NCBI RefSeq assembly: GCF_036241575.1 | Contig: NZ_CP108455.1 | Coordinates: 2,246,501-2,310,500 of the forward strand | Direction: 5' to 3' | DNA length: 64,000 nucleotides | Source: Streptomyces sp. NBC_01267 | GTDB lineage: Bacteria > Actinomycetota > Actinomycetes > Streptomycetales > Streptomycetaceae | In this document: positions 27,956 through 38,381 of the stretch, in pieces | Numbering within the stretch: position 1 is the stretch's first letter | How the letters are laid out: the number at the start of each line of letters is the position of its first letter | Made by a program: the position numbers and the translations under genes | The notes under the pieces: model-generated | What the model was told of the DNA's origin: nothing | The model's database searches: none | What the model saw: the letters and a program-made list of their open reading frames with translations, nothing else

Positions 27956-28828
27956 ATGGCCAGGACCAGAACCGGGACCACCATCGCCCGTCACGACGAC
28001 GCCCTGGTACGGGCCGGCCGGGCCCTGCGCATCGTGCTGCTGATCGCGCTCGCGGCCCTCTTCCTCATCCCCTTCTATCTGCTGCTGCGCAACGGGCTCG
28101 CCACCGAGCAGGACATCACCTCACCGCAGTGGACGTTCTTCCCCTCCGACCTCCAGTGGTCCAACATCCGCGAACTGTTCGACGACCCGGCCGTGCCGAT
28201 GGCCCGCTCGCTGCTCAACTCGGCCCTGATCGCGGTCGCGACGACGCTCGGCACCGTCCTGCTCGCCTCCCTGGCCGGGTACGGCCTGGCCCGCATCCCG
28301 TACCGCCACGCGAACAAGGTCTTCTACGGGATCCTCGGCACCCTGATGGTCCCGGCCGCCGTGACCTTCGTACCGAGCTTCGTCCTGGTCTCCACGCTCG
28401 GCTGGATCTCCACGCTGCGCGGACTGATCATCCCGACGCTGTTCTCCGCGTTCGCCTGCTTCATCTTCCGGCAGTACTTCCTGGGCTTCCCGCAGGAGTT
28501 GGAGGACGCGGCGAAGGTCGACGGCCTGGGATACTGGCGTACGTACTGGCGCATCGTGGTGCCCAACTCCCGCCCGGTCTTCGCGGCGGTCGGCACGATC
28601 GTCTTCATCGGCGCGTGGAACGCCTTCCTCTGGCCACTGGTGATCGGCCAGGACAAGAGCGCGTGGACGGTACAGGTGGCGCTCTCCACCTTCACGACGG
28701 CGCAAGTGGTCAACATCCACGAGCTGTTCATCGCGGCGGCGGTGTCGATCCTGCCGTTGCTGCTGGTGTTCCTGCTGCTGCAACGGCACATCGTGGCGGG
28801 GGTGGAGCGGTCGGGGATCGACGACTGA
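27956..28828 (+). CDS. ABC sugar transporter permease (MalG-like)
   Basis: A 290-aa permease with six membrane segments. Its EAA motif is LEDAAKVDGLGYWRTYWRIVV. The large periplasmic loop GLATEQDITSPQWTFFPSDL and the C-terminal LLQRHIVAGVERSGID are typical of MalG/CarD-type carbohydrate permeases. It ends the operon and converges on the gene at 28843 with 14 bp between them. Confidence 0.94.
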   Translation: MARTRTGTTIARHDDALVRAGRALRIVLLIALAALFLIPFYLLLRNGLATEQDITSPQWTFFPSDLQWSNIRELFDDPAVPMARSLLNSALIAVATTLGTVLLASLAGYGLARIPYRHANKVFYGILGTLMVPAAVTFVPSFVLVSTLGWISTLRGLIIPTLFSAFACFIFRQYFLGFPQELEDAAKVDGLGYWRTYWRIVVPNSRPVFAAVGTIVFIGAWNAFLWPLVIGQDKSAWTVQVALSTFTTAQVVNIHELFIAAAVSILPLLLVFLLLQRHIVAGVERSGIDD

Positions 28829-28842
28829 GGCGGCCGTCGGAC

Positions 28843-29454
28843 CTACCAGTCCGTGAGGTCCACGACGACGTCGCAGTGCGGGTCATCCGGTGCGAGCCGA
28901 TGGCGCTCCTCCTCTTCGACGAGGGTGGGGAGCGAGGCGGTCAGCGCGGTGGGTTCGTCGGTGAGGCGGATATCGACACCGACGAGACCGGGGCGGCCTG
29001 GACGGTTCACGTACAGGCGCATCAGGCCGCCGTCCTTCATCAGAAAGCCGACCAGGAAGGGGTCCTCATCGTCACCTGGGGCGGACAGGCCGAGCAGGGT
29101 TCTGAGCGCCTGGCCCTCCTCGGGTTCGGGGGCAGGCGTGATCTCCTCCGGGCGCAGTCGGACGAGCGTCATCCCGAGCACGTCGCTGACGTCGCCACTC
29201 CCGTAGATCTGGGTTCCGGACAGGACAGCGCGCAGGACGCCGGGGATGCGGGCGGGGGCCACCGTGTCGTGCGGGATCTCGTAGAGGAACAAGTCGCCGT
29301 TCTCGCCGTCGCCGGCGCGGATGGCGACCCGTACGGCGCCGGAGGCGGGCAGAACGCCACGCAGGCGGCAGCCCTCGGCAATAGGGGCATTGAGGTAGTA
29401 CAGCAGCAGGCGGGTGATACCCGCCTGCTGCTCCCGGTCCTCAGTGTCGTTCAT
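28843..29454 (-). CDS. Hypothetical acidic protein, possible immunity protein
   Basis: A 203-aa acidic soluble protein (MNDTEDREQQAGITRLLLYYL) with no recognised domain. It ends HCDVVVDLTDW. The start at 29454 overlaps, as ATGA, the stop of a Cys-rich remnant read from 29612. That coupling and the acidic charge resemble polymorphic-toxin immunity genes, which lie directly after their toxin. This is inference from arrangement only; no immunity family was identified. Confidence 0.6.
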   Translation of the reverse strand: MNDTEDREQQAGITRLLLYYLNAPIAEGCRLRGVLPASGAVRVAIRAGDGENGDLFLYEIPHDTVAPARIPGVLRAVLSGTQIYGSGDVSDVLGMTLVRLRPEEITPAPEPEEGQALRTLLGLSAPGDDEDPFLVGFLMKDGGLMRLYVNRPGRPGLVGVDIRLTDEPTALTASLPTLVEEEERHRLAPDDPHCDVVVDLTDW

Positions 29455-29612
29455 TTGTTCATCCAGGCAGGGCACTTGTTGTTCGGCTGGTTGCGACAGA
29501 AGGCGTTCACCACGCCGATCATCTTCCCTTTGCCGGCGTCATGGATGCCGCCCTTGCTCTTGCGTTCGTCGTGGCGCGAGCAGTCCAGGACACCGGCCTG
29601 GCCAATTGGGCA
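29451..29612 (-). pseudogene. Cys-rich coding remnant, possible toxin C-terminus
   Basis: 53 codons without a start, beginning directly after the stop of ppdK in another frame and ending in a TGA that overlaps the next ATG. The peptide has four cysteines and a basic, coherent tail: LDCSRHDERKSKGGIHDAGK, then VVNAFCRNQPNNKCPAWMNK. It reads like the end of a secreted or toxin protein rather than random GC-rich DNA, and is less GC-rich than its neighbours. The 5' part appears to have been deleted up to the ppdK end. Confidence 0.4.
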
Positions 29613-29614
29613 CT

Positions 29615-32335
<2,721 letters not shown>

Positions 32336-32818
32336 GGGTCTCGACTCCTCGACGACGCGGTGGCTGCCCTGACGGCGAGGAACATACCCAGATCGAAGGC
32401 ATCTGGGTACGTCCACTTGCCCGTCGCACGGCACGGACCACCCGTCCGCCAGCAGATCGAATGCGATCGGCACTGCGGCCCGGATTCCGCCCCGGTTCAA
32501 CTCCTGAAGGCATGACAGCGGTACGTGGGCAGCCGTACGGGTTTCCGGCCACGCATGGCGATACCGGGTTCAGAGAAGAAACGGCCAGCGACTGGCACCC
32601 AGTGCCACCGTATGAGAAGTGCAGCCTGAACGGAATCGCTCGTTTGAGCGTCACCCTTATCAGAGGTGGCGAGAATCACGCCCGAATTCCACCCTGAGGC
32701 CGTCACGAAGCCACCATGCGGACATCGGTCGACTATCGACCGAGCACGAGGCGAGCGGGCGCGGCACTCAGTGCCGCACCCGTGCCGTCGGTGGGCTCGG
32801 TGGGCTCGGTGGGCGGGC
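32336..32818. other. 483-bp intergenic region, divided between two leftward genes
   Basis: Between ppdK and dusB, both leftward. No convincing gene was seen. It is less GC-rich than its surroundings. It holds the inverted repeat at 32385-32409 and two small hairpins: TGGCAC-3-GTGCCA at 32593-32607 and CGCTC-4-GAGCG at 32637-32650. These probably include the ppdK promoter and 5' leader and the dusB 3' region. Confidence 0.6.
32385..32409. promoter_or_regulatory. 9-bp inverted repeat upstream of ppdK
   Basis: Perfect TACCCAGAT-7-ATCTGGGTA, 50 bp upstream of the ppdK GTG. The 25-bp size suits a dimeric repressor or activator site, or a leader hairpin if the transcript starts further upstream. 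Confidence 0.6.
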
Positions 32819-33946
32819 TCAGCCGCCGGACGTGTCCAGCTCCGCTTCCGCGCTCACGCCCGAGCAGTCGTACGGGTCCTTCAGCCAGCCGTCGGGCAGC
32901 ACCACCCGGTTGTTGCCCGAGGTGCGCCCCCGCGGCCCGTCCGCCCCGTCCGGCCACGGCTGGTCCAGGTTCAGCTCGTGCAGCTGGGTGCCCAGCTCGT
33001 CCAGCGAGGAGGTGACGGCGAGCTTCTTGCGCATCTCCGAGCCCACCGAGAAGCCCTTGAGGTACCAGGCCACGTGCTTACGGAAGTCGATCACGCCACG
33101 CGTCTCGTCGCCGATCCACTCCCCCAGCAGAGTCGCGTGCCGCAGCATGACCGCCGCGACCTCGCGCAGCGTCGGCGCCTGCCGGGTCGCGGTGCCCTCG
33201 AAGCCGCTCACCAGGTCGGCGAAGAGCCAGGGCCGCCCCAGGCACCCACGGCCCACGACCACACCGTCGCAGCCGGTCTCGCGCATCATCCGCAGCGCGT
33301 CGTCCGCGCACCAGATGTCGCCGTTGCCGAGGACGGGGATCTCCGGGACGTGCTCCTTGAGCCGGGCGATGGCGTCCCAGTCGGCGGTGCCGCCGTAGTG
33401 CTGGGCGGCGGTCCTGCCGTGCAGGGCGACGGCCGTGACGCCCTCGTCGACGGCGATCCGGCCCGCGTCGAGATAGGTGAGGTGGTCGTCGTTGATGCCC
33501 TTGCGCATCTTGATGGTGACCGGGAGGGCGCCCGCGTTGGAGACCGCCTCGTGCAGGATCGCGCGCAGCAGCGGACGCTTGAACGGGAGCGCCGAGCCGC
33601 CGCCCTTGCGGGTCACCTTGGGGACCGGGCAGCCGAAGTTCAGGTCGATGTGATCGGCCAGGTCCTCGTCCACGATCATGCGGACGGCCTTACCGACGGT
33701 GACCGGATCCACCCCGTACAGCTGGATCGAGCGCGGCGTCTCGGTCTTGTCGAAGTGGATCAGCTGCATGGTCTTCGCATTGCGCTCCACCAGCGCCCGC
33801 GTCGTGATCATCTCGCTGACGAACAGCCCCTTGCCCCCGCTGAATTCACGGCAGAGGGTGCGGAAGGGGGCGTTGGTGATGCCCGCCATGGGGGCGAGGA
33901 CTACGGGCGGCTGCACGGAGTGCGGGCCGATGGAGAGCGTGGTCAT
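32819..33946 (-). CDS. dusB: tRNA-dihydrouridine synthase B
   Basis: A 375-aa FMN-dependent enzyme that reduces uridine in tRNA D-loops. VVLAPMAGITNAPFRTLCRE is the Dus N-terminal signature, IDLNFGCPVPKVTRKGGGSAL holds the catalytic Cys, and VTIKMRKGIND, ALHGRTAAQHYGGTADW and PVLGNGDIWCADDAL form the FMN site. The C-terminal helical tRNA-binding domain contains FRKHVAWYLKGF. Family assignment to the DusB/Nfi branch is strong. Confidence 0.95.
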   Translation of the reverse strand: MTTLSIGPHSVQPPVVLAPMAGITNAPFRTLCREFSGGKGLFVSEMITTRALVERNAKTMQLIHFDKTETPRSIQLYGVDPVTVGKAVRMIVDEDLADHIDLNFGCPVPKVTRKGGGSALPFKRPLLRAILHEAVSNAGALPVTIKMRKGINDDHLTYLDAGRIAVDEGVTAVALHGRTAAQHYGGTADWDAIARLKEHVPEIPVLGNGDIWCADDALRMMRETGCDGVVVGRGCLGRPWLFADLVSGFEGTATRQAPTLREVAAVMLRHATLLGEWIGDETRGVIDFRKHVAWYLKGFSVGSEMRKKLAVTSSLDELGTQLHELNLDQPWPDGADGPRGRTSGNNRVVLPDGWLKDPYDCSGVSAEAELDTSGG

Positions 33947-34011
33947 GGCTCCATTGTCGCGTACAACGTGGCGCGTACACCGAGGTCGTTAGTTAACCGT
34001 ACTATTCATAC

Positions 34012-35466
34012 ATGCCCGAGCTCTCCCACCGCCGGCGGATGCTGGTGCTCGCGATCTGCTGCATGAGCCTGCTGATCGTGAGCCTCGACAACACCGTCCT
34101 GAACGTCGCCCTCCCCTCGATGCAGAAGGAACTGCACGCATCGGTCTCCGGGCTCCAGTGGACGATCGACGCCTACACGCTGGTCCTGGCCTCGCTGCTG
34201 ATGCTCGCGGGCTCGACGGCCGACCGGATCGGCCGCCGCAAGGTCTTCAAAGCTGGGCTCGTCATCTTCACGCTGGGCTCGGCCCTCTGCTCCGTGGCAC
34301 CGAACCTGGAGTCGCTGGTCGCCTTCCGGATGCTGCAGGCCGTCGGCGGCTCGATGCTCAACCCGGTCGCGATGTCGATCATCACCAACACCTTCACCGA
34401 GCCGCGGGAACGTGCCCGTGCCATCGGGGCGTGGGGCGGTGTCGTCGGTATCTCCATGGCGGCGGGCCCGCTGATCGGCGGCCTGCTCGTGGAGTCCGTC
34501 GGCTGGCGTTCGATCTTCTGGATCAACCTGCCGGTGGGGCTGGCGGCCCTGCTGCTGACCTGGCGCTACGTACCGGAGTCGCGCGCGCCCAAGGCCCGTC
34601 GCCCCGATCCGGTGGGCCAGTTGCTCGTCATCGCACTGCTCGGTTCGGTGACGTACGCGATCATCGAGGCGCCCTCGTCGGGCTGGACCTCGCCGCTGAT
34701 CCTCAGCTTCACCGGCGTCGCCGTCCTCGCGCTCGCCGGCCTCCTGGCGTACGAGCCGAGATGCCCGGAGCCCCTGATCGACCTGCGCTTCTTCCGCAGC
34801 GCACCGTTCAGTGGCGCCACCGTCATCGCGATCTGCGGCTTCGCCGCGCTCGGCGGCTTCCTCTTCCTGAACACGCTGTACCTCCAGGAGATCCGCGGCC
34901 TGTCCGCGCTGCACGCAGGGCTGTACATGCTGCCGATGGCCGCGATGACCTTCCTCTGCGCGCCGCTGTCCGGGCGGCTGGTCGGCCAGCGCGGGCCGCG
35001 GCTCTCGCTGTTGATCGCGGGGGTGGCGATGACGCTCAGCGGGCTGGTGTTCGCGGTACTCGACGCGCAGACGAACACCACGCTGCTCTTCACCGGCTAT
35101 GTGCTCTTCGGTATCGGCTTCGGCATGGTGAACGCGCCGATCACCAATACCGCCGTCTCCGGGATGCCCCGTGCGCAGGCCGGGGTGGCGGCGGCCGTCG
35201 CGTCGACCAGCCGGCAGATCGGATCGACGCTCGGGGTCGCGGTGATCGGAGCGGTGCTGGCCTCGGCGGTGCACGGTGCCTCGTACACCTCCGAGTTCAC
35301 CTCGGTCAGCCGGACGGCCTGGTGGATCATCACCGGCTGCGGTGTGGCGGTCCTCGCCGTGGGGCTGCTGACCAGCGGGAGGTGGGCGCGGAGGTCGGCC
35401 CTGCGGACCGCGGAACTGCTGGGCGCACCCGAGACGGCTCAGAGGCTGTCGGGTGCCAAGCGGTAG
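34012..35466 (+). CDS. MFS drug-efflux transporter (DHA2, EmrB/QacA type)
   Basis: A 484-aa, 14-segment major facilitator. Motif D is LDNTVLNVALPSMQKEL, motif A is LAGSTADRIGRRKVFKAG, and antiporter motif C is GGVVGISMAAGPLIGGLLVE. The rest alternates hydrophobic helices to TSGRWARRS. Likely a proton-driven drug/proton antiporter; the substrate is unknown. It follows dusB divergently, with an AT-rich promoter segment (gttagttaaccgtactattc) just before the ATG. It converges with the HTH gene and the 3' ends overlap by 28 bp. Confidence 0.93.
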   Translation: MPELSHRRRMLVLAICCMSLLIVSLDNTVLNVALPSMQKELHASVSGLQWTIDAYTLVLASLLMLAGSTADRIGRRKVFKAGLVIFTLGSALCSVAPNLESLVAFRMLQAVGGSMLNPVAMSIITNTFTEPRERARAIGAWGGVVGISMAAGPLIGGLLVESVGWRSIFWINLPVGLAALLLTWRYVPESRAPKARRPDPVGQLLVIALLGSVTYAIIEAPSSGWTSPLILSFTGVAVLALAGLLAYEPRCPEPLIDLRFFRSAPFSGATVIAICGFAALGGFLFLNTLYLQEIRGLSALHAGLYMLPMAAMTFLCAPLSGRLVGQRGPRLSLLIAGVAMTLSGLVFAVLDAQTNTTLLFTGYVLFGIGFGMVNAPITNTAVSGMPRAQAGVAAAVASTSRQIGSTLGVAVIGAVLASAVHGASYTSEFTSVSRTAWWIITGCGVAVLAVGLLTSGRWARRSALRTAELLGAPETAQRLSGAKR

Positions 35467-36296
35467 AGCCGCTCCAGCCGGTCGCGGGACTCGGCGTCGA
35501 CCGGGATGTACGTCACCATGCGCGGGCCCGAGGACGGGCCCAGCCAGAGATCCGTGTGGTTCACGCGCAGCGACCCGACATGGCGGTTGTGGAAGTGTTT
35601 GGTCCGCGCGCTCGGCCCGACCACCTCGTGCCGCGCCCAGAGCTCGCGGAACTCCGGCGACGCCGCCTCCAGCCGCTTGAGCAGGACCTTCCAGGCGGGC
35701 TCGGCGAGATGCTCGGCCATGGACGCCCGGAACTTGGCGGCCATCAGGCGGTGCACCGTGTGCAGCTCGACGAGGGACGACCGCCAGTCCTCGTTCGTGT
35801 AGGAGAGCAGCATGCAGTTGCGGTCCTCGGGGGCGACGGCGTCGAGGTCGCAGAAGAGCTGACCGTAGGTCCGGTTGTACGCGAGGATGTCGTACCGGCT
35901 GTTCTGGATGCAGGCCGGCAGGGGGTCGAGCTGCTCGATCATCGCCACCAGCGCGGGCGAGACGGTGGGGCAGGTGGAGCCGGCGGGCGTCGGGTCGACC
36001 GCGCCGGACAGCGAGAACAGATGCGTGCGCTCGCTGCGGTCGAGGAGCAGGGTGCGGGCGATCGCGTCGAGGACCTGCGGGGAGACCTTGATGTCGCGGG
36101 CCTGCTCCAGCCACGTGTACCAGGTGACCCCGACCGAGGCGAGCTGCGCGACCTCCTCGCGGCGCAGTCCCGGCGTACGCCTCCGGGACCCGCGGGGCAG
36201 CCCCGCCTGTTCGGGCGTGATGCGTTCGCGGCGGCTGCGCAGAAAGGCCGCCAGCTCGTGCCTGCGTACGTCGCTCTCGGGCGCCACGGTGGTCAT
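35439..36296 (-). CDS. XRE-type HTH regulator with MmyB-like ligand domain
   Basis: A 285-aa regulator. The N-terminal HTH (residues ~12-80) reads LAAFLRSRRERITPEQAGLP, then RRTPGLRREEVAQLASVGVTWYTWLEQ. The C-terminal domain has PACIQNSRYDILAYNRTYG and WLGPSSGPRMVTYIPVDAE, typical of the MmyB-like family seen beside actinobacterial MFS or SDR genes. It diverges from the MFS gene at 36399, with three GGTACC-type boxes in and beside the gap, one overlapping its own start region. Confidence 0.92.
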   Translation of the reverse strand: MTTVAPESDVRRHELAAFLRSRRERITPEQAGLPRGSRRRTPGLRREEVAQLASVGVTWYTWLEQARDIKVSPQVLDAIARTLLLDRSERTHLFSLSGAVDPTPAGSTCPTVSPALVAMIEQLDPLPACIQNSRYDILAYNRTYGQLFCDLDAVAPEDRNCMLLSYTNEDWRSSLVELHTVHRLMAAKFRASMAEHLAEPAWKVLLKRLEAASPEFRELWARHEVVGPSARTKHFHNRHVGSLRVNHTDLWLGPSSGPRMVTYIPVDAESRDRLERLYRLAPDSL

Positions 36297-36297
36297 G

Positions 36298-36371
36298 GGT
36301 ACCAGAGTGCCCGACCGCGCAGCCCGTTGCCAGGTACTGCTTGTACCAGGATAAGGAGACTCTGGTACCAG
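36298..36371. promoter_or_regulatory. Three GGTACC-type boxes between HTH regulator and MFS gene
   Basis: GGTACC is at 36298-36303, GGTAC-5-GTACC at 36333-36347, and a perfect CTGGTACCAG at 36362-36371. The repeated core in a 103-bp divergent gap points to operators for the adjacent HTH regulator. The third box lies 27 bp before the MFS start. Confidence 0.65.
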
Positions 36372-36398
36372 GCTCCGGGCGCCAGCAGGGTGGTCCCC

Positions 36399-37880
36399 GT
36401 GAGCATCACATCTACCGGCGGGACCGCGACCGGATCCCCGTCGGCCATACGGACCGACCCATCCGCCTCCACCACCGGCAAGCGGCACGACCACCCCGGC
36501 CCGGTACTGGGCACGCTCGGCCTCTTCACCGTGCTGCTCGGGGCGGCGCTTCCGCTGATCGACTTCTTCATCGTCAATGTCGCACTGCCCACCATCGACC
36601 ACGATCTCGCCGCGGGCCCGGCGATGCTGGAGCTGGTGGTGGCCGGGTACGGCGTCGCGTACGCCGTCCTGCTCGTGCTCGGTGGCCGGCTCGGCGACAT
36701 GGCGGGGCGGCGCAGGCTCTTCCTGATCGGCATGGCCGCCTTCGGGGTGACCTCGCTGGCCTGCGGACTCGCCCCCACCGCCTGGACCCTGGTCGGCGCG
36801 CGGGTCGCGCAGGGCGCCGCTTCGGCGCTGATGCTGCCGCAGGTACTCGCCACCATCCAGGCGACCACGGCCGGACCGCGGCGGGCCAAGGCGATGGGGC
36901 TCTACGGTGCCACCGCGGGCCTCTCCATGGTGGCCGGGCAGATCATCGGCGGCGTCCTGGTCGCGGCGGACGTGGCGGGGACCGGCTGGCGGTCGATCTT
37001 CCTGGTCAATGTGCCGGTGGCGATTCTCGGGCTGGTACTGGCGGTCCGCTCCGTGCCGGACACCCGGTCGGCGAAGCCCGCGCCCGTCGACGTACCCGGC
37101 ACGCTGCTGCTCGGACTCTCGCTGGTGACGCTGCTCGCCCCGCTGACCGAGGGCCGGGCCGCCGGATGGCCGCTGTGGACCTGGGTCTCGCTGGCCGTCT
37201 TCCCGTTCGCCGCGGTGGCCTTCTATCTGACCGAGCGGGCGGCCGACCGCAGGGGCGAGGTGCCGCTGGTGCCGCCGAGTCTGCTGCGCCTCGACTCGCT
37301 GCGGCGCGGGCTCGCGCTGGTGCTGCCGTTCTCGGTCGGCTTCGGCGGGTTCATGTTCGTGATCGCGGTCGCGTTGCAGCAGGGGCTGCGGATGGGGCCG
37401 GTGTCGGCGGGACTCACGCTGGTGCCGATGGCCGTGGCGTTCTTCACCGCGTCGCTGGCCGGGCCCCGGCTGGTCGGCAGGTACGCGAGCCGGGTGGTGA
37501 CCGCCGGTTCGGTCGTCCAGGCGCTGGGGATCACGGTGCTCGCGGCGACCGTGTGGTGGGGCTGGCCCGGTCTCGGGCTCGCCGCTCTCGCGCCGGGCAC
37601 CGCGCTCGCCGGGTTCGGTCAGGGGCTCCAACTGCCCGTGCTGTTCCGGATCGTGCTCTCCGACGTGCCGTCGGACCGGGCCGGGGTGGGCAGCGGCGTG
37701 ATGACCACGACGCAGCAGTCGGCGCTCGCGCTGGGGGTGGCGACGCTCGGCACGCTCTTCCTGTCGCTGACCGCCTCGACGGGAATGCGGGACGCGCTCG
37801 TGATCACCCTGCTGTGCCAGCTCGCGATCATCGCGGTGACGGCGCTGCTGAGTCTGCGGCTGCCCCGGGCGGTGCGGTAG
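36399..37880 (+). CDS. MFS drug-efflux transporter (DHA2-like)
   Basis: A 493-aa, 14-segment transporter starting at the GTG at 36399 (MSITSTGGTATG). Motif D is IDFFIVNVALPTIDHDL, motif A is LGGRLGDMAGRRRLFLIG, and motif C is GATAGLSMVAGQIIGGVLV. A polar N-terminal extension of about 30 residues precedes the first helix. It is divergent from the HTH regulator, which is its likely controller. A strong terminator follows at 37930. The transported compound is unknown. Confidence 0.92.
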   Translation: MSITSTGGTATGSPSAIRTDPSASTTGKRHDHPGPVLGTLGLFTVLLGAALPLIDFFIVNVALPTIDHDLAAGPAMLELVVAGYGVAYAVLLVLGGRLGDMAGRRRLFLIGMAAFGVTSLACGLAPTAWTLVGARVAQGAASALMLPQVLATIQATTAGPRRAKAMGLYGATAGLSMVAGQIIGGVLVAADVAGTGWRSIFLVNVPVAILGLVLAVRSVPDTRSAKPAPVDVPGTLLLGLSLVTLLAPLTEGRAAGWPLWTWVSLAVFPFAAVAFYLTERAADRRGEVPLVPPSLLRLDSLRRGLALVLPFSVGFGGFMFVIAVALQQGLRMGPVSAGLTLVPMAVAFFTASLAGPRLVGRYASRVVTAGSVVQALGITVLAATVWWGWPGLGLAALAPGTALAGFGQGLQLPVLFRIVLSDVPSDRAGVGSGVMTTTQQSALALGVATLGTLFLSLTASTGMRDALVITLLCQLAIIAVTALLSLRLPRAVR

Positions 37881-37929
37881 CGGTCCGGGCGGACAGCACA
37901 TTCCGGGCGGGACGGCACATGGGGACATG

Positions 37930-37974
37930 ACCGTGGGCCCGGAGCGCGCACTCGACGCGCTCCGGGCCCACGGT
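37930..37974. terminator. Bidirectional intrinsic terminator
   Basis: A near-ideal hairpin with 19-bp perfectly paired arms (ccgtgggcccggagcgcg and its complement, plus one A-T pair) and a 7-nt loop, followed by a weakly T-rich ttcttc. It lies between convergent genes (MFS ending 37880 and DUF6243 ending 38006), so it can serve both strands. Confidence 0.88.
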
Positions 37975-38005
37975 TCTTCAGTCCTGCTGTCCTGCTGTCC
38001 TGCCG

Positions 38006-38209
38006 TCAGCTCTGTTCGTTGCTCTCCGGGGCTTCCGGCGCCTCGGCTCCTTCGGCCCGTTCGCGCATCTTCCGCACCAGGTCCTGCTTCTGATCCGCCG
38101 CGGACCTACGGTCCTCGGCGCCCGCGGCTGCCGAGCTCTGTGCACCGGAGCGGGGCATCTTCTTGCGCTGCCCGCCCACGCCAAGAAGGTTGTTACGACT
38201 CTTTGCCAT
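38006..38209 (-). CDS. DUF6243 small protein
   Basis: A 67-aa basic then acidic protein starting at 38209 (MAKSRNNLLGVGGQRKKMPR). The N-terminal SRNNLLGVGGQRKK is the hallmark of DUF6243, a small actinobacterial family of unknown function. The C-terminus is Glu/Ala-rich (AEGAEAPEAPESNEQS). It shares its upstream region with the aldo/keto reductase at 38382, where a large palindrome lies. Confidence 0.8.
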   Translation of the reverse strand: MAKSRNNLLGVGGQRKKMPRSGAQSSAAAGAEDRRSAADQKQDLVRKMRERAEGAEAPEAPESNEQS

Positions 38210-38268
38210 ACGGGTCAGCGTACCGGGCACCCCGGCGGCCACCGCACCGGTTTTCCACCGGTGCGACA

Positions 38269-38308
38269 CATGACAGCTGACAGATATTGAGATCTGTCAG
38301 CTGTCATG
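38269..38308. promoter_or_regulatory. 40-bp perfect palindrome, likely TetR operator
   Basis: Two perfectly complementary 17-bp arms (CATGACAGCTGACAGAT and its reverse complement) with a 6-bp spacer (attgag). Each arm holds two tandem TGACAG half-sites. It is 60 bp upstream of the DUF6243 start and 74 bp upstream of the aldo/keto reductase start. The TetR gene at 39471, in line with the reductase, is the probable binder. Confidence 0.75.
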
Positions 38309-38381
38309 CCATAGTGAAGCCGCGGGCCCGACCCCTCTTTGGTTCTTCGTTCTTGTCCTTCGCCAGTCCAGAGGAGCACCC

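Noticed and set aside
34158..36398. Long N-terminal extension of the second MFS transporter
   Set aside because: The upstream frame overlaps the first MFS and HTH genes and has no homology pattern; the GTG at 36399 gives a normal-length transporter.
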